A DNA stretch of 64,000 nucleotides from contig NZ_RQVS01000003.1 in the NCBI RefSeq assembly GCF_003865375.1, forward strand, positions 30,800 through 94,799, written 5' to 3'. Both the position numbers and the translations under genes were made by a program. The stretch is from Gulosibacter macacae. Lineage in GTDB: Bacteria > Actinomycetota > Actinomycetes > Actinomycetales > Microbacteriaceae. Shown one piece after another: positions 35,575-44,151 of the stretch. The notes beneath the pieces are model-generated. The model was not told the origin of the DNA. It saw nothing but the letters and a program-made list of their open reading frames with translations, and did not search any database. Numbering within the stretch: position 1 is the first letter of the stretch; the number at the start of each line of letters is the position of its first letter.

Positions 35575-35952
35575 ATGCCAGCAATCGGACGCTTCACGCA
35601 ACTCGTCTTTGAGTGCAAGGACCCCACAGCGGAAGCACTCTTCTGGCAGAAAGTCCTGGATCTTGCACCGGCCACCGGTGATGACCAGTGGTTGACGCTG
35701 GAGTGGGAGCCTGTTGGACGCCTCTCTTTCCATCGCGTCTCCGATTACGAACCCCCGCAGTGGCCGGGCCACAGAGGCGAGCTGCAGGTTCACCTTGACC
35801 TGCTAGTCGATGACCTCTCGGAGGCATGTGCCGCCGTCGAGGCAGCAGGCGGCCACCCACTCACTGACGTCTTGGACCAAGGCCCGAAAGCCTGGCGCAT
35901 CTACGCTGACCCCGCAGGCCATCCCTTTTGCCTCGTCACAGTGCCCGAATGA
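35575..35952 (+). CDS. VOC-family (glyoxalase/bleomycin-resistance fold) protein
   Basis: The 125-residue protein is one VOC module: FTQLVFECKDPTAEALFWQKVL, then LEWEPVGRLSFHRV, VHLDLLVDDLSEACAAVEAAGG and a final strand YADPAGHPFCLVTV. VOC proteins isomerise methylglyoxal adducts, cleave aromatics or sequester antibiotics; this subgroup (Glyoxalase_6-like) is mostly uncharacterised. It follows the hypothetical gene on the plus strand and faces the SCO6880-like gene end-to-end 18 bases away. Confidence 0.82.
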   Translation: MPAIGRFTQLVFECKDPTAEALFWQKVLDLAPATGDDQWLTLEWEPVGRLSFHRVSDYEPPQWPGHRGELQVHLDLLVDDLSEACAAVEAAGGHPLTDVLDQGPKAWRIYADPAGHPFCLVTVPE

Positions 35953-35969
35953 CCCCTTCCTAGTCGTCG

Positions 35970-37457
35970 TCAGACCTGGCGGCAGAGTGGGAGGGCTGCG
36001 GCGGTGAAGGCTTTGGCTTGTTGTCCGGCGAGGAGTCGGGTTTCGCAGTTGGCTTGGATGGCGGCTTGTTCGAGGGCGGCGACGTGGGCGTCGAGGTCTT
36101 CGATCGTGGTGGCGGTGACGGTGATCAGGCCGGTGTAGCGCAGAATGCCGTGGCCGGCGGTGAGGTCGGCTTCTTGCTGGAGGACATCGTGGTACTCAGC
36201 CGTCTGGGAAGCGTCCTCGATCTGCCCGATTTTGGCGCGTTGGGCTTGGTCGGAGATGTGCTCGACCTTCTTCTTGCGGATGTCGCGGGCGGCCTGGTCG
36301 GACCGCATGGGAGTGCAGATCAGGGAGAACGATCGTTGGATTCCGCTGGAGAGCAGGATGGGTGAGAGGAAACCTGGGTAGACCATGGAACGGGGCCATT
36401 CGCTGATCCACAGCACAGCGTGGTGGGCGGAGTCGGTGCGGATACGACCCCAGGTCTCGTTGACCGCGACCGGTCCGGCGGTGGCGAGCTGGTGGCCGAT
36501 CTGGCCGTGGCGTTCCAAAGTGGCGGCGATGGCGGGGTCGTAGGCCGAGCGCAGGATCACCGCAATCTGTCCGGGGGTAAGCCAACCGGACGGGGTGAGG
36601 TCGGCCGAGCGGAGCGCGGCGGTAAGGGTGTTCATCTCTTGACGCAGGACGGCGGCGGCGCCGCGGATACCGCCGCCCGCGGTGCGGATCTGCCTCGCCG
36701 CGTTCTTCATGTCGAGGGAGATGGACAGTGTGGTGGCGTGGCGTTCGCCGGCGGGTCCGGCGCGGTCGATGAGTTCGGCGTAGGTGGTGGCAGCCCAGCT
36801 CGTGTCATCAGGGTGGCCGTGGGTGGTCCACCATTCGGCCAGTCCGGTGCCGGAGTCGGGCAGGGTGCGTTCCAGAATCTGCAGGGTGGCGATCCTGCCG
36901 GAGCGGCAGACGGTGGCCAGGACGCGGCCCCAGGCGGTGACGCGTCGTTCTTGTTCGGCGGGGTCGAGGAGCACGAATGCGGGGTGGGTGATCTCGCAGA
37001 CCACCGTGAGCGTGTTCTGGTGGGGGTCGTGGATCATGCCCGCCCCGGTGGTCGGGTCCTCGTATTCGCGGAGTCGGGCTTGGTCGCCGGGTAGGGCGAG
37101 GGTTCCGGCGGGGCGTGGGGTGACGATGCGACGCCGGTAGAGGAGTTGGCCGATGGTGGTGCGGTAGACCCACCAGCCGGCCACGGGCACCCACTCGATG
37201 ACCGGGCGTCCAGCGACAGGGACCCAGGTGAGCAGGGCGGCGGTGGCCCAGATGGGGGCGGTGTAGGCCAGCCACATCCCGCCGCCGGCGTAGAGTGCGG
37301 TGATGATGGTGGCGATCGCGATCCCGACGGTGACCAGCTGGGCCGAGGACAGGCCAAGCAGGATGCCGCGGCGGGTGAGCCGGGAGAACTTCACCGGCAC
37401 CAGCTCCGAACCGGTCGCATCCGGTTCGTGGCTGTTGTTCTTGTTGCGGCGGCTCAT
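35970..37457 (-). CDS. SCO6880-like conjugation protein
   Basis: The 495-residue protein has two or three transmembrane helices in its first ~90 residues, with the VPVAGRPVIEWVPVAGWWVYR segment, then a long cytoplasmic domain. These are the features of SCO6880-like proteins, found in actinobacterial integrative elements directly beside VirB4-like ATPases; they may supply the N-terminal part missing in those ATPases. The start overlaps the TrbL-like gene by ATGA. The C-terminus points to the VOC cargo gene. Confidence 0.8.
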   Translation of the reverse strand: MSRRNKNNSHEPDATGSELVPVKFSRLTRRGILLGLSSAQLVTVGIAIATIITALYAGGGMWLAYTAPIWATAALLTWVPVAGRPVIEWVPVAGWWVYRTTIGQLLYRRRIVTPRPAGTLALPGDQARLREYEDPTTGAGMIHDPHQNTLTVVCEITHPAFVLLDPAEQERRVTAWGRVLATVCRSGRIATLQILERTLPDSGTGLAEWWTTHGHPDDTSWAATTYAELIDRAGPAGERHATTLSISLDMKNAARQIRTAGGGIRGAAAVLRQEMNTLTAALRSADLTPSGWLTPGQIAVILRSAYDPAIAATLERHGQIGHQLATAGPVAVNETWGRIRTDSAHHAVLWISEWPRSMVYPGFLSPILLSSGIQRSFSLICTPMRSDQAARDIRKKKVEHISDQAQRAKIGQIEDASQTAEYHDVLQQEADLTAGHGILRYTGLITVTATTIEDLDAHVAALEQAAIQANCETRLLAGQQAKAFTAAALPLCRQV

Positions 37458-38962
37458 GACTGCGGCTCCTTCCCTGCACTCGACGGCGGTGGCGGATTGT
37501 CGGCTGGGGGCGGGTTCGGCACCGGGGCGGACGGCGCGACCTGCTCACCCGCGCCCGGTGAGGACGACCCCGCGGGTGCCTGCGGCTGTGACCCCGGTGT
37601 GGGCTCCGCACCGGCCGACGGAGTGCCCTGCTGTGGCGGCGTCCCACCGGGCGCAGACGCCGGCGGAGTACTCCCACCATTGCCACCGCCTCCGTTGGGG
37701 CTTGGGGTGTGGTCGGCGGCGTCTGCCGCGGTCTCGGCCTGCTGACCGAGTTCGGCGCCGGCTTTCGGGCCCGCGGTGGCAGCGTCCTTGGCCACCTGCA
37801 CCCCGATCACTGCCGCGGCCGCAGGACCCGCAGCGGCAGCAGACCCACCCGATGCGGCACCCGACCCGGAGGCCCCAGATCCTGCTGCTCCGCCAGTGCC
37901 AGCTCCGGCCTCGGTTCCGCCCTGGGAGGCCGAGGGGTTCGGGCTGCTGGGTTTCGGCGGCTGCTTCCCGCCACCACCGCCGTTGCCGCTGTTGTTACCG
38001 TCGAGGACCTGTTGGGGGTTGCCCGGCTGGCGGTCGGGGAGGGGGATGGGGCGGTTGAGGGAATTCTTGGCGTCTTGTTCGGCGCCGATCGCGTGGTACA
38101 TGTCGAACCCGACGAAGCTGATGAACCGGTAGGTCAGGTAGGGGGCGAACGCGGCCATCGCCATGAGCACCACCCCGGCCAGCGGGTCGCTGATCGAGGA
38201 TAGGTCTCCATCGATCGGGGCGGCGACTTGGGTGATCGCGACCAGGAACATCACGACCAGCACGAGCTTGGAACAGATCAGCGCGACCACGAACATCGCC
38301 CACTTGCTGATCCACCCCCTGGTGGCGTCCCACGACGAGCCCGACAGGGCCAGGGGTGCGAACACGATCGCGACCAGCAGCAGCGCCTTGCGCACCAGCA
38401 GCGATAGCCACACGATCGCCGCGGAGGTGATCGCGAGCCCGGCGAGGAAGATCGTGATGATCGCCCCCACCCCGGGGGCGGCGATGTTGATCGCGGTCAG
38501 TCCGCCGGCGAGGATCGTGATCTTCTCGCCCATCGATTCGGTGGTCTCGCCGGCGGCTTGGACGATCCCGACACACAGCTGGTCGACCACCTCCAACAGC
38601 AGCCCGGTCAGGGTGATCACCACGAACGACCCCAACACGCTCTTGGCGAGGCCGAGGGCGGCCCGGGTGAGGGCCGTGGGGTCACGTCTGATGAGGCCGG
38701 TGATGAGTTGGAGGCAGAAGAACAGCAGCATCACGAACACCGCGATGCCGAACAGCAGGTTGTAGACCGACAGGTATCCGTCACTGGTGATGTCGACCAG
38801 GGTGGTGGCGTCGAAGACGTTCCACACGGCCTCGAACAACCAGCCCGCGGCTGAGCCCATGGCTTGGGCGAGCCAGTCGAACGGAGCCGACACCAGTGAG
38901 GCGGCTGCTTCGCCAGCGGTTTCGCAGACACCTGAGATGACGGGCAGATCGCACACACCCAC
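37454..38962 (-). CDS. TrbL/VirB6-like channel membrane protein
   Basis: The protein has six or more transmembrane helices between residues 60 and 300 (for example LLFGIAVFVMLLFFCLQLITG and ALLLVAIVFAPLAL), an extracellular N-terminus with cysteines (C4 and C13), and a roughly 170-residue low-complexity C-terminus rich in Gly, Ala, Pro and Ser. This is the profile of TrbL/VirB6 inner-membrane channel proteins. I chose GTG at 38962, with GAGGAG eight bases upstream; a GTG three codons earlier overlaps the ribosome site. The end overlaps the SCO6880-like gene by ATGA. Confidence 0.85.
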   Translation of the reverse strand: MGVCDLPVISGVCETAGEAAASLVSAPFDWLAQAMGSAAGWLFEAVWNVFDATTLVDITSDGYLSVYNLLFGIAVFVMLLFFCLQLITGLIRRDPTALTRAALGLAKSVLGSFVVITLTGLLLEVVDQLCVGIVQAAGETTESMGEKITILAGGLTAINIAAPGVGAIITIFLAGLAITSAAIVWLSLLVRKALLLVAIVFAPLALSGSSWDATRGWISKWAMFVVALICSKLVLVVMFLVAITQVAAPIDGDLSSISDPLAGVVLMAMAAFAPYLTYRFISFVGFDMYHAIGAEQDAKNSLNRPIPLPDRQPGNPQQVLDGNNSGNGGGGGKQPPKPSSPNPSASQGGTEAGAGTGGAAGSGASGSGAASGGSAAAAGPAAAAVIGVQVAKDAATAGPKAGAELGQQAETAADAADHTPSPNGGGGNGGSTPPASAPGGTPPQQGTPSAGAEPTPGSQPQAPAGSSSPGAGEQVAPSAPVPNPPPADNPPPPSSAGKEPQS

Positions 38963-39006
38963 CGCAATCACTCCTCACACGTGGGGTTGGAACGGTTGGG
39001 TAGGGG

Positions 39007-39330
39007 TTAGACGGACTGGCCGACGTTCCAGAAGAAGTTGATCAGCGTGACCGCGGCACCGCAGATGATCGCTGCCCCGCAGGAGACCAGGACACCGACC
39101 TTGCCGCGGCCGGCCAGGTGCGGGTTGGAGGAGTTCGCGCCGAAGCCCCACACGATCGCGGAGATGATCAGCGCCAGCACCGACAGGATCAGCCCGATCG
39201 TCATCACCGCCCCCACGATGTTGCGCAGCTGCGCGATCCCCGGCAGCCCATCATCGTTCGGCGTGATGTCCACCTCCATCGGCAGCATCATCGGCAGCGT
39301 GGGCAGGACAGACGTCATCAGATCAAGCAC
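39007..39330 (-). CDS. DUF6112-like two-helix membrane protein (copy A)
   Basis: The 107-residue protein has two transmembrane helices (IVGAVMTIGLILSVLALIIS and VGVLVSCGAAIICGAAVTLI), with an ANSSNPHLAGRGK loop between them. This matches DUF6112/VirB2-like small subunits in actinobacterial type IV systems and is similar to copy B at 40522-40788. The GTG at 39330 follows AGGAG at six bases; ATG 39318 is the alternative. It sits directly upstream of the TrbL-like gene. Confidence 0.78.
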   Translation of the reverse strand: MLDLMTSVLPTLPMMLPMEVDITPNDDGLPGIAQLRNIVGAVMTIGLILSVLALIISAIVWGFGANSSNPHLAGRGKVGVLVSCGAAIICGAAVTLINFFWNVGQSV

Positions 39331-39477
39331 AGCAAGCTCCTCACAGACAGAAGGACGAAAGGGACCCGCCCCCGGGACGACCGGGAGGGCAGGCAACCAG
39401 GGGAGGTCTGCCTGTCAGGTGTGCAGCCTGCTCCTGTTGTGATCGACGGCCCTCGGTGCTGCTGCGATACTTCGAGG

Positions 39478-40503
39478 GTGAAGTTCAAGCGCAGGAATCT
39501 GGTCGCGTTGGCTGACTTGGTGGTCGGTAACGTGGGACGTGACGATGCCGAGACCGAGGATGAGGCCAAGTACTTTCCCTACCGGTCGAGTTCCCGGATT
39601 ACGGAGTTCTTTCAGGACCTTGATACCGAGTATCGACACGACGGCTCGACGCGCAGGGAGTGGGTTGCGGACGTTCTCGACGACATTTTGGCTCAACCGC
39701 ACGAAGGTCCGAGCCATCCTCCGGAGTTGTTCTGCCGCTTGATCGATCAGCTCATGAGTCCCGCTGATCGCCTCAACGAAGGACCTGACCGGCCCCGCGC
39801 TCTGGCTCTCCTCAACGCTGTTCTGGAGCGCGAGGGGTTTCACGCGTTCTACGCGGAGGACAACCACTGCTACCTCCGGCACATGGGTACCCAGTCAGTG
39901 ACCGTGCTGGCCGCCAACCCGCATCGGCCGTTCAGCAAGGCAGAGCAGGAGCGCCGCAAACTCCTTGCTGCCTATCTGGACTCGTGTAGCGAGGACGACC
40001 TCATCGAGAAGATCCTGCTCCCGATGTTCAGACAACTCGGCTACCACCGCATCACTGCGGCAGGGCACAAGGACAAATCGTTGGAGTATGGCAAGGACGT
40101 GTGGATGCGTTACACGCTGCCTACGCAACACGTCTTGTACTTCGGCCTTCAGGCCAAGAAGGGCAAGCTTGATGCCTCGGGCGTCACCAAGGCTGGCAAT
40201 GCGAATATGGCCGAGATCCATAACCAGGCCCTCATGATGCTCGCCCACGAGATCTTCGATCCCGAAGTCAACCGTCGAGTGCTGGTCGATCACGCGTTCA
40301 TCGTGGCTGGCGGCGAAATCACCAAGTCAGCTCGAAACTGGCTGGGCAACGCCCTTGACGCATCCAAACGTAGCCAGATCATGTTCTTGGACCGTGACGA
40401 CATCTTGAACCTGTACGTCGTCAGCACCCTCCCGTTGCCGGATGAAGCACAGCCGTCCTCGCCACCCAACCCTTGGCTGAAGACCGACGAACCACCGTTC
40501 TGA
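39478..40503 (+). CDS. AbiJ-NTD-like plus Mrr-type PD-(D/E)XK nuclease (candidate defence gene)
   Basis: The 341-residue product has two parts. Residues ~30-140 (YFPYRSSSRITEFFQDLDTEYRHDGSTRREWVADVL, then LLNAVLEREGFHAF) resemble the AbiJ N-terminal domains seen in abortive infection proteins. Residues ~170-315 look like an Mrr-type nuclease: DDLIEKILLPMFRQLGY, then GKDVWMRY with D207 and YFGLQAKKGK with Q225-A-K227, the D...QxK pattern. It is alone, on the plus strand, set between two tra genes read the other way. GTG 39478 is preceded by CGAGG. Predicted to cleave DNA or RNA on phage or plasmid entry; domain calls are by eye. Confidence 0.72.
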   Translation: MKFKRRNLVALADLVVGNVGRDDAETEDEAKYFPYRSSSRITEFFQDLDTEYRHDGSTRREWVADVLDDILAQPHEGPSHPPELFCRLIDQLMSPADRLNEGPDRPRALALLNAVLEREGFHAFYAEDNHCYLRHMGTQSVTVLAANPHRPFSKAEQERRKLLAAYLDSCSEDDLIEKILLPMFRQLGYHRITAAGHKDKSLEYGKDVWMRYTLPTQHVLYFGLQAKKGKLDASGVTKAGNANMAEIHNQALMMLAHEIFDPEVNRRVLVDHAFIVAGGEITKSARNWLGNALDASKRSQIMFLDRDDILNLYVVSTLPLPDEAQPSSPPNPWLKTDEPPF

Positions 40504-40521
40504 CAGCTGTCTTCGAGCTGC

Positions 40522-40788
40522 TCACAGCTGGTCGCCGAGGTTGATGAGCCAGTTGAGCCAGGTGATGCCGACGCCGGCGAGGGTGGCTGTGCCGAGGGCG
40601 ACGAGGAGTCCGGTGCGGGCTTTGGTGGCGGTGGTGTGGTTGCCGTTCGCTGTGGCGATGGCCCAGGTGATGCCGCTGATGAGCATGGTGAGGACGGCGG
40701 TGACGAGGACGAACGTCAAGAGGGCGCCGATCACGGTGTGGAGGGTGGTGTTGTCGCCGAAGGCGCCGAAGTCGGGGTAGATGTTCAC
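40522..40788 (-). CDS. DUF6112-like two-helix membrane protein (copy B)
   Basis: The 88-residue protein has the DUF6112 pattern: NIYPDFGAFGDNTTLHTVIGALLTFVLV, then ITWAIATANGNHTTATKARTGLLVALGTATLAGVGITWLNWLINLGDQL. Two transmembrane helices flank a basic loop, as in small pilin/VirB2-like components. It is closer to the family consensus than copy A. GTG 40788 starts five bases after the M23 gene stop. The defence-type gene on the plus strand separates it from copy A. Confidence 0.85.
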   Translation of the reverse strand: MNIYPDFGAFGDNTTLHTVIGALLTFVLVTAVLTMLISGITWAIATANGNHTTATKARTGLLVALGTATLAGVGITWLNWLINLGDQL

Positions 40789-40793
40789 GGGTA

Positions 40794-42410
40794 TCAGCTG
40801 CCTTCTTTGACGGTGATGTGGACGTGGTCGTAGTGGCCGCCGGTGACGTCGGTGGGGTCGTGCATGCCACCGCCGTTGTAGGGGCGCCAGCCCTCGGCAT
40901 CGCGAGCGAGGGACCAGATCTGGCCTTGCCAGATCAGGTACTCGACGCCGAGGGTTTCGGCGTTGTCTTGGAGCCAGTTCGTCAGCGCCCATCCGGCTTC
41001 GAGCTGCTGGGGTGTGGGTCGGGAGCCGATGGCGTTGCCGAAGGTGACGTCACAGGCTCGTCCGACGGGGTGTTCGGATTTGGTGCCGGGGCGGGGTGAG
41101 TAGCAGGCCCAGGAGCTGTCGGGGTAGGCGGTGAGGGCTTGGGTGTAGACGTGGAGCATGCGGGCGGTGATCTGTCCGTCGGTGGTGGGGTCATCGACCT
41201 TGCGGTCCGGGTCTCCGGCATCGGGCCCTTGGGGCGGCGCGGGCTGGGTCGCGGCCGGGTTGCAGCCTTCCTGCTCGACCGGTGTGGTGGGGGCTGGAAG
41301 GTTGCCGCTGGTGTGTTGGTCGAGCCAGGGCTGGGGGTCGGTGAACTCGCCGTCGCTGCCGCCTTGGCGGAGTTCGAAGTGCAGGTGTGCGCCGGTGGAG
41401 TAGCCGGCCGAGCCGACATCGCCGATGTGTTGTCCGGCGGTGACTTGGTCGCCGACATTGACGTGGATGCCGGTCTCCCACAGGTGGGCGTAGGCGGTGG
41501 CGATCTTCTGCCCGCCGATGGTGTGTTCGATGATGATCAGCCCGCCGTACCCGCCGGACATCGAGGCGTGGGTGACGATGCCGTCGGCGGCGGCGAGGAT
41601 GGGGGTGCCGTCGGGGGCGGAGTAGTCCGCGCCGGTGTGGAGCTTGTTCTCCCCGGTGATGGGATGGACCCGCATCCCAAATGGCGAGGTGGCGACCCAG
41701 GTGCCCTCGGGCAGCGGGAAGACCACACGCCCGGTCTCGGGCAGCTGGGGGCTGTCGGCTGTGGGGGTGGTGAGGGTGGTGAGGATGTGTTCGGCGACGG
41801 GCTCGTAGTTCGCATACCGGTCGGGGTAGGCCGACACCTCGACGGCTTGGGCGGCTTCGCCCTTGGACAGGGTCTGCCAGCCGGGGATGTCGAGCAGTCC
41901 GCGGGGTGAGGGGTGGTTGGGGCCGGTGGGTCCGCCGAAGAACGCGCGCGCCTGGTAGCCAGGGTCCATGAGGTCAGGGACGGTGCCCCATCCGGCTTGG
42001 GGTCGCATCTGGAACAGACCGAGGCTGTCGTGGTCGGAGGCGTCCCCGTCATTGGGGTGATTCCCGGAGTCGGGGTAGACGCTGGTGTTGGCCAGCATCC
42101 GCAGATTCGACTCGGTGAGCGCGGCCATGAGCGCGATCTGCAGCCCGTCACGCGTGACGCCCTCGATCTGGGATCCGGTCTGGATGATGGTGGCGGCATG
42201 GGTGAGCTGGGTGGTGTTCAGCGTGAAAGTCTGCCCGTCAGCGGTCGTCACTTCCAGCGAGTCCGGCACCGGCCCCACCACTGACGGGCCAGTGGTGCTG
42301 GTGGTGCAGGAGGCGTTGGCGCCGGGGCTGAACATCATCCCAACCCCCAAGAGCAGGAGGGCGGGGCTGAACAGCACGAGTACGGTAGCGAGAACGGCGA
42401 GCTTCTTCAC
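40794..42410 (-). CDS. Secreted cell-wall hydrolase with M23 peptidase and terminal D-Ala-D-Ala peptidase-like domains
   Basis: The 538-residue protein has an N-terminal membrane or signal segment, a lysozyme/transglycosylase-like domain (around 75-150, GLQIALMAALTESNLRMLANT and SLGLFQMRPQ), an M23 domain (around 240-345, HTGADYS and HLHFE zinc motifs) and a C-terminal domain resembling ARB_07466/VanY (SEHPVGRACDV and HYDHVHI). It should open peptidoglycan for the conjugation channel, the VirB1/TcpG role. GTG 42410 starts seven bases after the upstream gene. Three hydrolase-like modules in one protein is typical for these elements. Confidence 0.9.
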   Translation of the reverse strand: MKKLAVLATVLVLFSPALLLLGVGMMFSPGANASCTTSTTGPSVVGPVPDSLEVTTADGQTFTLNTTQLTHAATIIQTGSQIEGVTRDGLQIALMAALTESNLRMLANTSVYPDSGNHPNDGDASDHDSLGLFQMRPQAGWGTVPDLMDPGYQARAFFGGPTGPNHPSPRGLLDIPGWQTLSKGEAAQAVEVSAYPDRYANYEPVAEHILTTLTTPTADSPQLPETGRVVFPLPEGTWVATSPFGMRVHPITGENKLHTGADYSAPDGTPILAAADGIVTHASMSGGYGGLIIIEHTIGGQKIATAYAHLWETGIHVNVGDQVTAGQHIGDVGSAGYSTGAHLHFELRQGGSDGEFTDPQPWLDQHTSGNLPAPTTPVEQEGCNPAATQPAPPQGPDAGDPDRKVDDPTTDGQITARMLHVYTQALTAYPDSSWACYSPRPGTKSEHPVGRACDVTFGNAIGSRPTPQQLEAGWALTNWLQDNAETLGVEYLIWQGQIWSLARDAEGWRPYNGGGMHDPTDVTGGHYDHVHITVKEGS

Positions 42411-42417
42411 GACCAGG

Positions 42418-43110
42418 TCACCGCAGCGGGTTGTCCAGCTGCGACAGGCGCAGCAGATGGCAGGTGTCGTAGGTCGGCGCGCAGACCACGAACACCGTGA
42501 ACTCCACCTTGTGGGCCGAGGTGACCGGTTCCCCGTTCCAGGTCCCGGCGCGGTGCCGGGTGCCCTCGATGGTGTAGGCGACCGTTCCTGGTGCGAGCTG
42601 CCCCTCGGGTGCCTGGGCGACCGCGTCCCCCCACTGGTCGGGGATGTAGGCGCTGTCGATCGTCAGATGCTGACTGGTGCTATAGGTGCGCAGGTCCTGC
42701 CAGGCGGTCCGCGAGGGCAGGTAGGCGGCGACGTCGGTGGCGAGGCCGGCTTGTTCGGCGCCGCTGGGGTCCCCGACGGCGAGGATCGCCGAGGTGTAGT
42801 CCAGCGGCAGGAGCCCGGTGGTGGTGTCCCACGCGAATAGCGTGGTTGCGACATTGCGAGCGAACTGCTCCGGATCAGCACTGCGCGCCACCGGTGGCAC
42901 TGCCGGCGCCCCCGAGGCCGAAGGCTTGGCGGTGGTGGGTGCGGAGGGTGACGGGCTGGTGGTGATGGTCGGTGACGTGCCCGGGGTGCTGGTGGGAGTG
43001 TGGGGGCCGGTAGCGAGGCCGTAGATCCCGACCCCACACACCAGGGTCGTGACGGAGCCGGCAGCGATCAGCACGAGCCGGCGACGCGACGAACGATCAG
43101 AAGTGTCCAT
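42418..43110 (-). CDS. Membrane-anchored extracytoplasmic protein of the tra operon (VirB8/TcpC position)
   Basis: The 230-residue product has one N-terminal helix (LVLIAAGSVTTLVCGVGIYGLA), a Pro/Ser/Thr linker of about 50 residues and a soluble domain with an FTVFVVCAPTYDTCHLL end carrying two cysteines. This topology and gene position correspond to the VirB8/TcpC-like channel component, but sequence motifs are weak. I chose ATG 43110; an ATG eight codons upstream is possible. A cargo pair separates it from the ParB-like gene. Confidence 0.6.
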   Translation of the reverse strand: MDTSDRSSRRRLVLIAAGSVTTLVCGVGIYGLATGPHTPTSTPGTSPTITTSPSPSAPTTAKPSASGAPAVPPVARSADPEQFARNVATTLFAWDTTTGLLPLDYTSAILAVGDPSGAEQAGLATDVAAYLPSRTAWQDLRTYSTSQHLTIDSAYIPDQWGDAVAQAPEGQLAPGTVAYTIEGTRHRAGTWNGEPVTSAHKVEFTVFVVCAPTYDTCHLLRLSQLDNPLR

Positions 43111-43196
43111 GCCCAGCAGGTGCACCCACCACAAACACCGGCGGGCGATTTCCAGAAGGAGACCGCCCGCTGAGGGACGTTGACGAGTCTTTGGAA

Positions 43197-44066
43197 TCAG
43201 AGCACCGGGATTAGTTCCTCGTGGATCCAGCTGGTCAGAGTTGTGGGTGTGGTCGTTGCCAGAGTTCTCCGCTGTTCGGGGCGGAAGCCATCGCGCAGTC
43301 CGGTACTCATGCCGAGGACGGCGTCGGCCATCATTGGAGGCATCCCTACGGCGAGGTAGCGCTGGAGCATCTCGGTGTCAGTGATTTGCTCCGCGTGGAC
43401 CGGGTGACCGACATGGGCAGTCAAGGTCTCGGCCACCTGACGCCAGGACAGGTCCTGTGGTCCGTGGACGGCCTGGACTCGGCGGCCGCGCCACTGCGTG
43501 TTGAGCAGCGTGAGGCTGGCGACCTCGGCGATATCGCGTGGGGCTACCCAGCTCATCGGCTGGTCGAGTGGCAGCACTGTCGTCACTTGCCCCTGCCGAA
43601 CGGCATCAATGTCCAGCAGCAAATTGGTGAAGAAATAGCCGCACCGCAGGTGGGTGACATCCACATCGAGGGCATCAAGCGCGACCTCGGTGACTGCCAG
43701 GCCGTCAATCTCGCCGACACCGTGACGCTTCTCGGCACCGATGCTGCTTTGGAACACGACACGGCCGATTCCGTTGGCGGTAACCGCCTTCACCAGAGCT
43801 TTCGTGGCTAGGGTGTAGTCGGCCACGGGATCAGACGACATCACACTGGGATCGACCCAATAGATTGCGTCTACGCCCTGTGTCGCCGCGGTGACCTGCG
43901 CAGGATCAGTGGAGTTCGCCTCGACGATGTCAGCGTGTTCCCACAGCTCAGGGGCGACGTTCGTGGGCTTTCGTGCCAGGAGGAGTGGGCGCACTCCTGA
44001 TCTGATCAGCATGGATGTGACGTGCCGCCCGACGTGACCCATCGGCGTCGTGACCGCAATGCGCAT
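43197..44066 (-). CDS. NmrA-like NAD(P)-binding protein
   Basis: The 289-residue protein has a Rossmann fold start (MRIAVTTPMGHVGRHVTSML) with the glycine-rich GHVGR, then ANSTDPAQVTAATQGVDAIYWV and a VVFQSSIGA strand. This is the NmrA/atypical short-chain dehydrogenase pattern; such proteins reduce quinones or sense NADP. It lies divergent from the WYL regulator gene with about 85 bases between, so the regulator probably controls it. The pair is not part of the transfer machinery. Confidence 0.82.
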   Translation of the reverse strand: MRIAVTTPMGHVGRHVTSMLIRSGVRPLLLARKPTNVAPELWEHADIVEANSTDPAQVTAATQGVDAIYWVDPSVMSSDPVADYTLATKALVKAVTANGIGRVVFQSSIGAEKRHGVGEIDGLAVTEVALDALDVDVTHLRCGYFFTNLLLDIDAVRQGQVTTVLPLDQPMSWVAPRDIAEVASLTLLNTQWRGRRVQAVHGPQDLSWRQVAETLTAHVGHPVHAEQITDTEMLQRYLAVGMPPMMADAVLGMSTGLRDGFRPEQRRTLATTTPTTLTSWIHEELIPVL

Positions 44067-44151
44067 GTGATCTCCTTTCGTGAAGTCTTACACGGCACGC
44101 TAACGACAGATCCGGCCTGTCTTGGTCCTCATCTTGGTTGATAATGGCCTT

